Shown: positions 5,621 to 6,532 of the stretch, piece after piece
Numbering within the stretch: the first letter of the stretch is position 1
Layout of the letters: each line of letters begins with the position of its first letter
Assembly: GCA_913061385.1 (NCBI GenBank)
Contig: CAJXTM010000228.1
Location: 1 to 6,532, forward strand
Direction: 5' to 3'
Length of the DNA: 6,532 nt
DNA from: an uncultured Rhodopirellula sp.
GTDB lineage: Bacteria; Planctomycetota; Planctomycetia; Pirellulales; Pirellulaceae
Made by a program: the position numbers and the translations under genes
Notes under the pieces: model-generated
Database searches by the model: none
Told to the model about the DNA's origin: nothing
Seen by the model: only the letters and a program-made list of their open reading frames with translations

Positions 5621-6488
5621 TTGCTATTTACAAAACTACTGCTCGTCGCCACCTCGCTTTGCATTGGATTCCAAGCAAACGTGCTTGATGCAAAAGAAAC
5701 AAAAATTGTAATGATCGCAGGAAAGCCCTCGCATCCACCAAGGATGCACGAGTTTAATGCTGGTGTTCAATTGATGACCCAGTGCTTGAAAGACACGCCC
5801 AACCTTGATGTTCAGTTCGTTCTCAATGGCTGGCCCAAAGACGAGTCCATCTTTGATGGCGCCAGTGCTATCATTTTTTTCATGGATGGCGGTCGACGGC
5901 ATGAAGTGGTTGCAGAAAACGGTAGGCGGCTGAAAATTGTTGACGAATGGTCATCCAAAGGCATTGGACTGGGATTCATGCACTTTGGTGTTGAGGTCGT
6001 CGCTGACCAAGCGGGTAGCGAATTCAAACGCTGGATTGGCGGGCACTATGAGCACATGCATTCCTGCAATCCAATCTGGGAACCGAATTTCACTGTCTTC
6101 CCAGACCATCCGATCAGCCGCGGTGTAAAACCATTTCAAGCCAAAGATGAGTGGTACTTCAACATGCGTTTCGTTGGCGACATGTCGGGAGAAAAAGAGG
6201 TCGAGATTGAGGGGCTCAAGTTTGTGCCTATCCTGACGGCAGTGCCATCGAAGGAAGTTCGAGATGGACCGTACGTCCATCCGAAAGGCCCTTACCCCCA
6301 CATCCAGGCGTCCAAGGGAAGAGCCGAAGCAATGATGTGGACCGTGGAGCGACCTGACGGTGGTCGTGGCTTTGGATTCACCGGCGGGCATTTCCATGAT
6401 AACTGGGCAAATGAGAATTATCGCCGAGTCGTTCTTAATGCAATCCTCTGGGTCGCCAAAGTCGATGTTCCACAGGATGGTGTACAGT
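5621..6488 (+). CDS. ThuA-domain secreted protein, 3' end missing
   Basis: The product belongs to the ThuA-like (trehalose-utilisation type) class I glutamine-amidotransferase-like fold, common in multi-copy form in planctomycetes; its biochemical role is not established, though related proteins are associated with carbohydrate metabolism. From TTG 5621 the protein opens with a probable Sec signal peptide (K5, hydrophobic 6-17, possible cleavage after A24). Family blocks follow: IVMIAGKPSHPP (29-40), NGWPKD (69-74), FMDGGRRH (87-94), GFMHFGVE (118-125), PDHPISRGV (161-169), DEWYFNMRF (176-184), and RPDGGRGFGFTGGHFHDNW (244-262). The small residue or Cys often found before His at the fold's nucleophile elbow is Met120 here, so a classical amidotransferase nucleophile is absent. 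An in-frame TAA at 5594-5596 limits the start; TTG 5621 has GAGAG at 5609-5613. The frame stays open for 289 codons to the adapter, so the true C terminus and any further domain are lost. Confidence 0.9.
6162..6177 (+). repeat. 16-bp direct repeat, copy inside the ThuA gene
   Basis: This is the second exact copy of ACATGCGTTTCGTTGG, 609 bases downstream of the first at 5553-5568. Here it encodes the conserved-looking NMRFVG segment (residues 181-186), so this copy is likely the one constrained by protein function. Confidence 0.9.
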
Positions 6489-6532
6489 CTGTCTCTTATA
6501 CACATCTCCGAGCCCACGAGACCGAGGCTGAT
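6489..6532 (-). other. Untrimmed Nextera i7-side sequencing adapter, inverted (artefact)
   Basis: Bases 6489-6507 are the reverse complement of the Tn5 mosaic end (CTGTCTCTTATACACATCT). The rest of the read-2 adapter runs to 6522 and is followed by the index CGAGGCTG at 6523-6530, the complement of the one at the left end. Bases 5-48 and 6489-6532 are therefore perfect 44-bp inverted repeats of synthetic origin. Any reading frame that enters this block is chimeric. Confidence 0.98.

Noticed and set aside
5..6532. A 6.5-kb transposon bounded by 44-bp terminal inverted repeats
   Set aside because: The repeats are the Nextera/Tn5 adapter with primer and index sequence, and no transposase is encoded between them.

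Overview
The window is a contig of about 6.5 kb that carries untrimmed sequencing adapter at both ends. Bases 1-48 and 6489-6532 are the Nextera/Tn5 i7-side adapter in inverted orientation, so only about 49-6488 is biological sequence and neither end is a natural boundary. The protein content suggests a planctomycete, probably a Rhodopirellula/Pirellulaceae-like bacterium. The clues are a secreted ThuA-like protein of the type abundant in that phylum, a CxxC...CxxC zinc-ribbon protein with one membrane segment and a long acidic linker, a compact HDAC-superfamily deacetylase, and weak or absent Shine-Dalgarno sites for most genes. This assignment is inference from protein style, not from a marker gene.

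Layout: five genes, all on the + strand and separated by roughly 90-260 bp. Bases 49-307 are a leader region with no convincing gene. Bases 308-856 encode an unrecognised 182-residue protein with a textbook AGGAGG ribosome site. Bases 1114-2643 encode a complete M32 (Taq-type) metallocarboxypeptidase. Bases 2734-4236 encode a 500-residue zinc-ribbon/transmembrane protein of unknown function. Bases 4485-5396 encode a zinc-dependent deacetylase with its active-site set intact. Bases 5621-6488 hold the 5' part of a secreted ThuA-domain gene that starts at TTG behind a plausible sigma70-type promoter and runs off the contig without a stop.

The spacings do not indicate a tight operon. Only the carboxypeptidase and zinc-ribbon genes, 90 bp apart, look close enough for possible co-transcription. 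No shared pathway is evident: the genes cover peptide trimming, deacetylation, an envelope-anchored putative zinc-ribbon protein and a possible carbohydrate-related secreted protein. I saw no rRNA, tRNA, CRISPR array, transposase or integrase.

I did not find a convincing new biological system. The most useful observations are the adapter ends, which mimic terminal inverted repeats and create a false chimeric ORF; an exact 16-bp direct repeat linking the region before the ThuA gene to the gene itself; the unusual architecture of the zinc-ribbon protein; and a set of inverted repeats upstream of the deacetylase gene.
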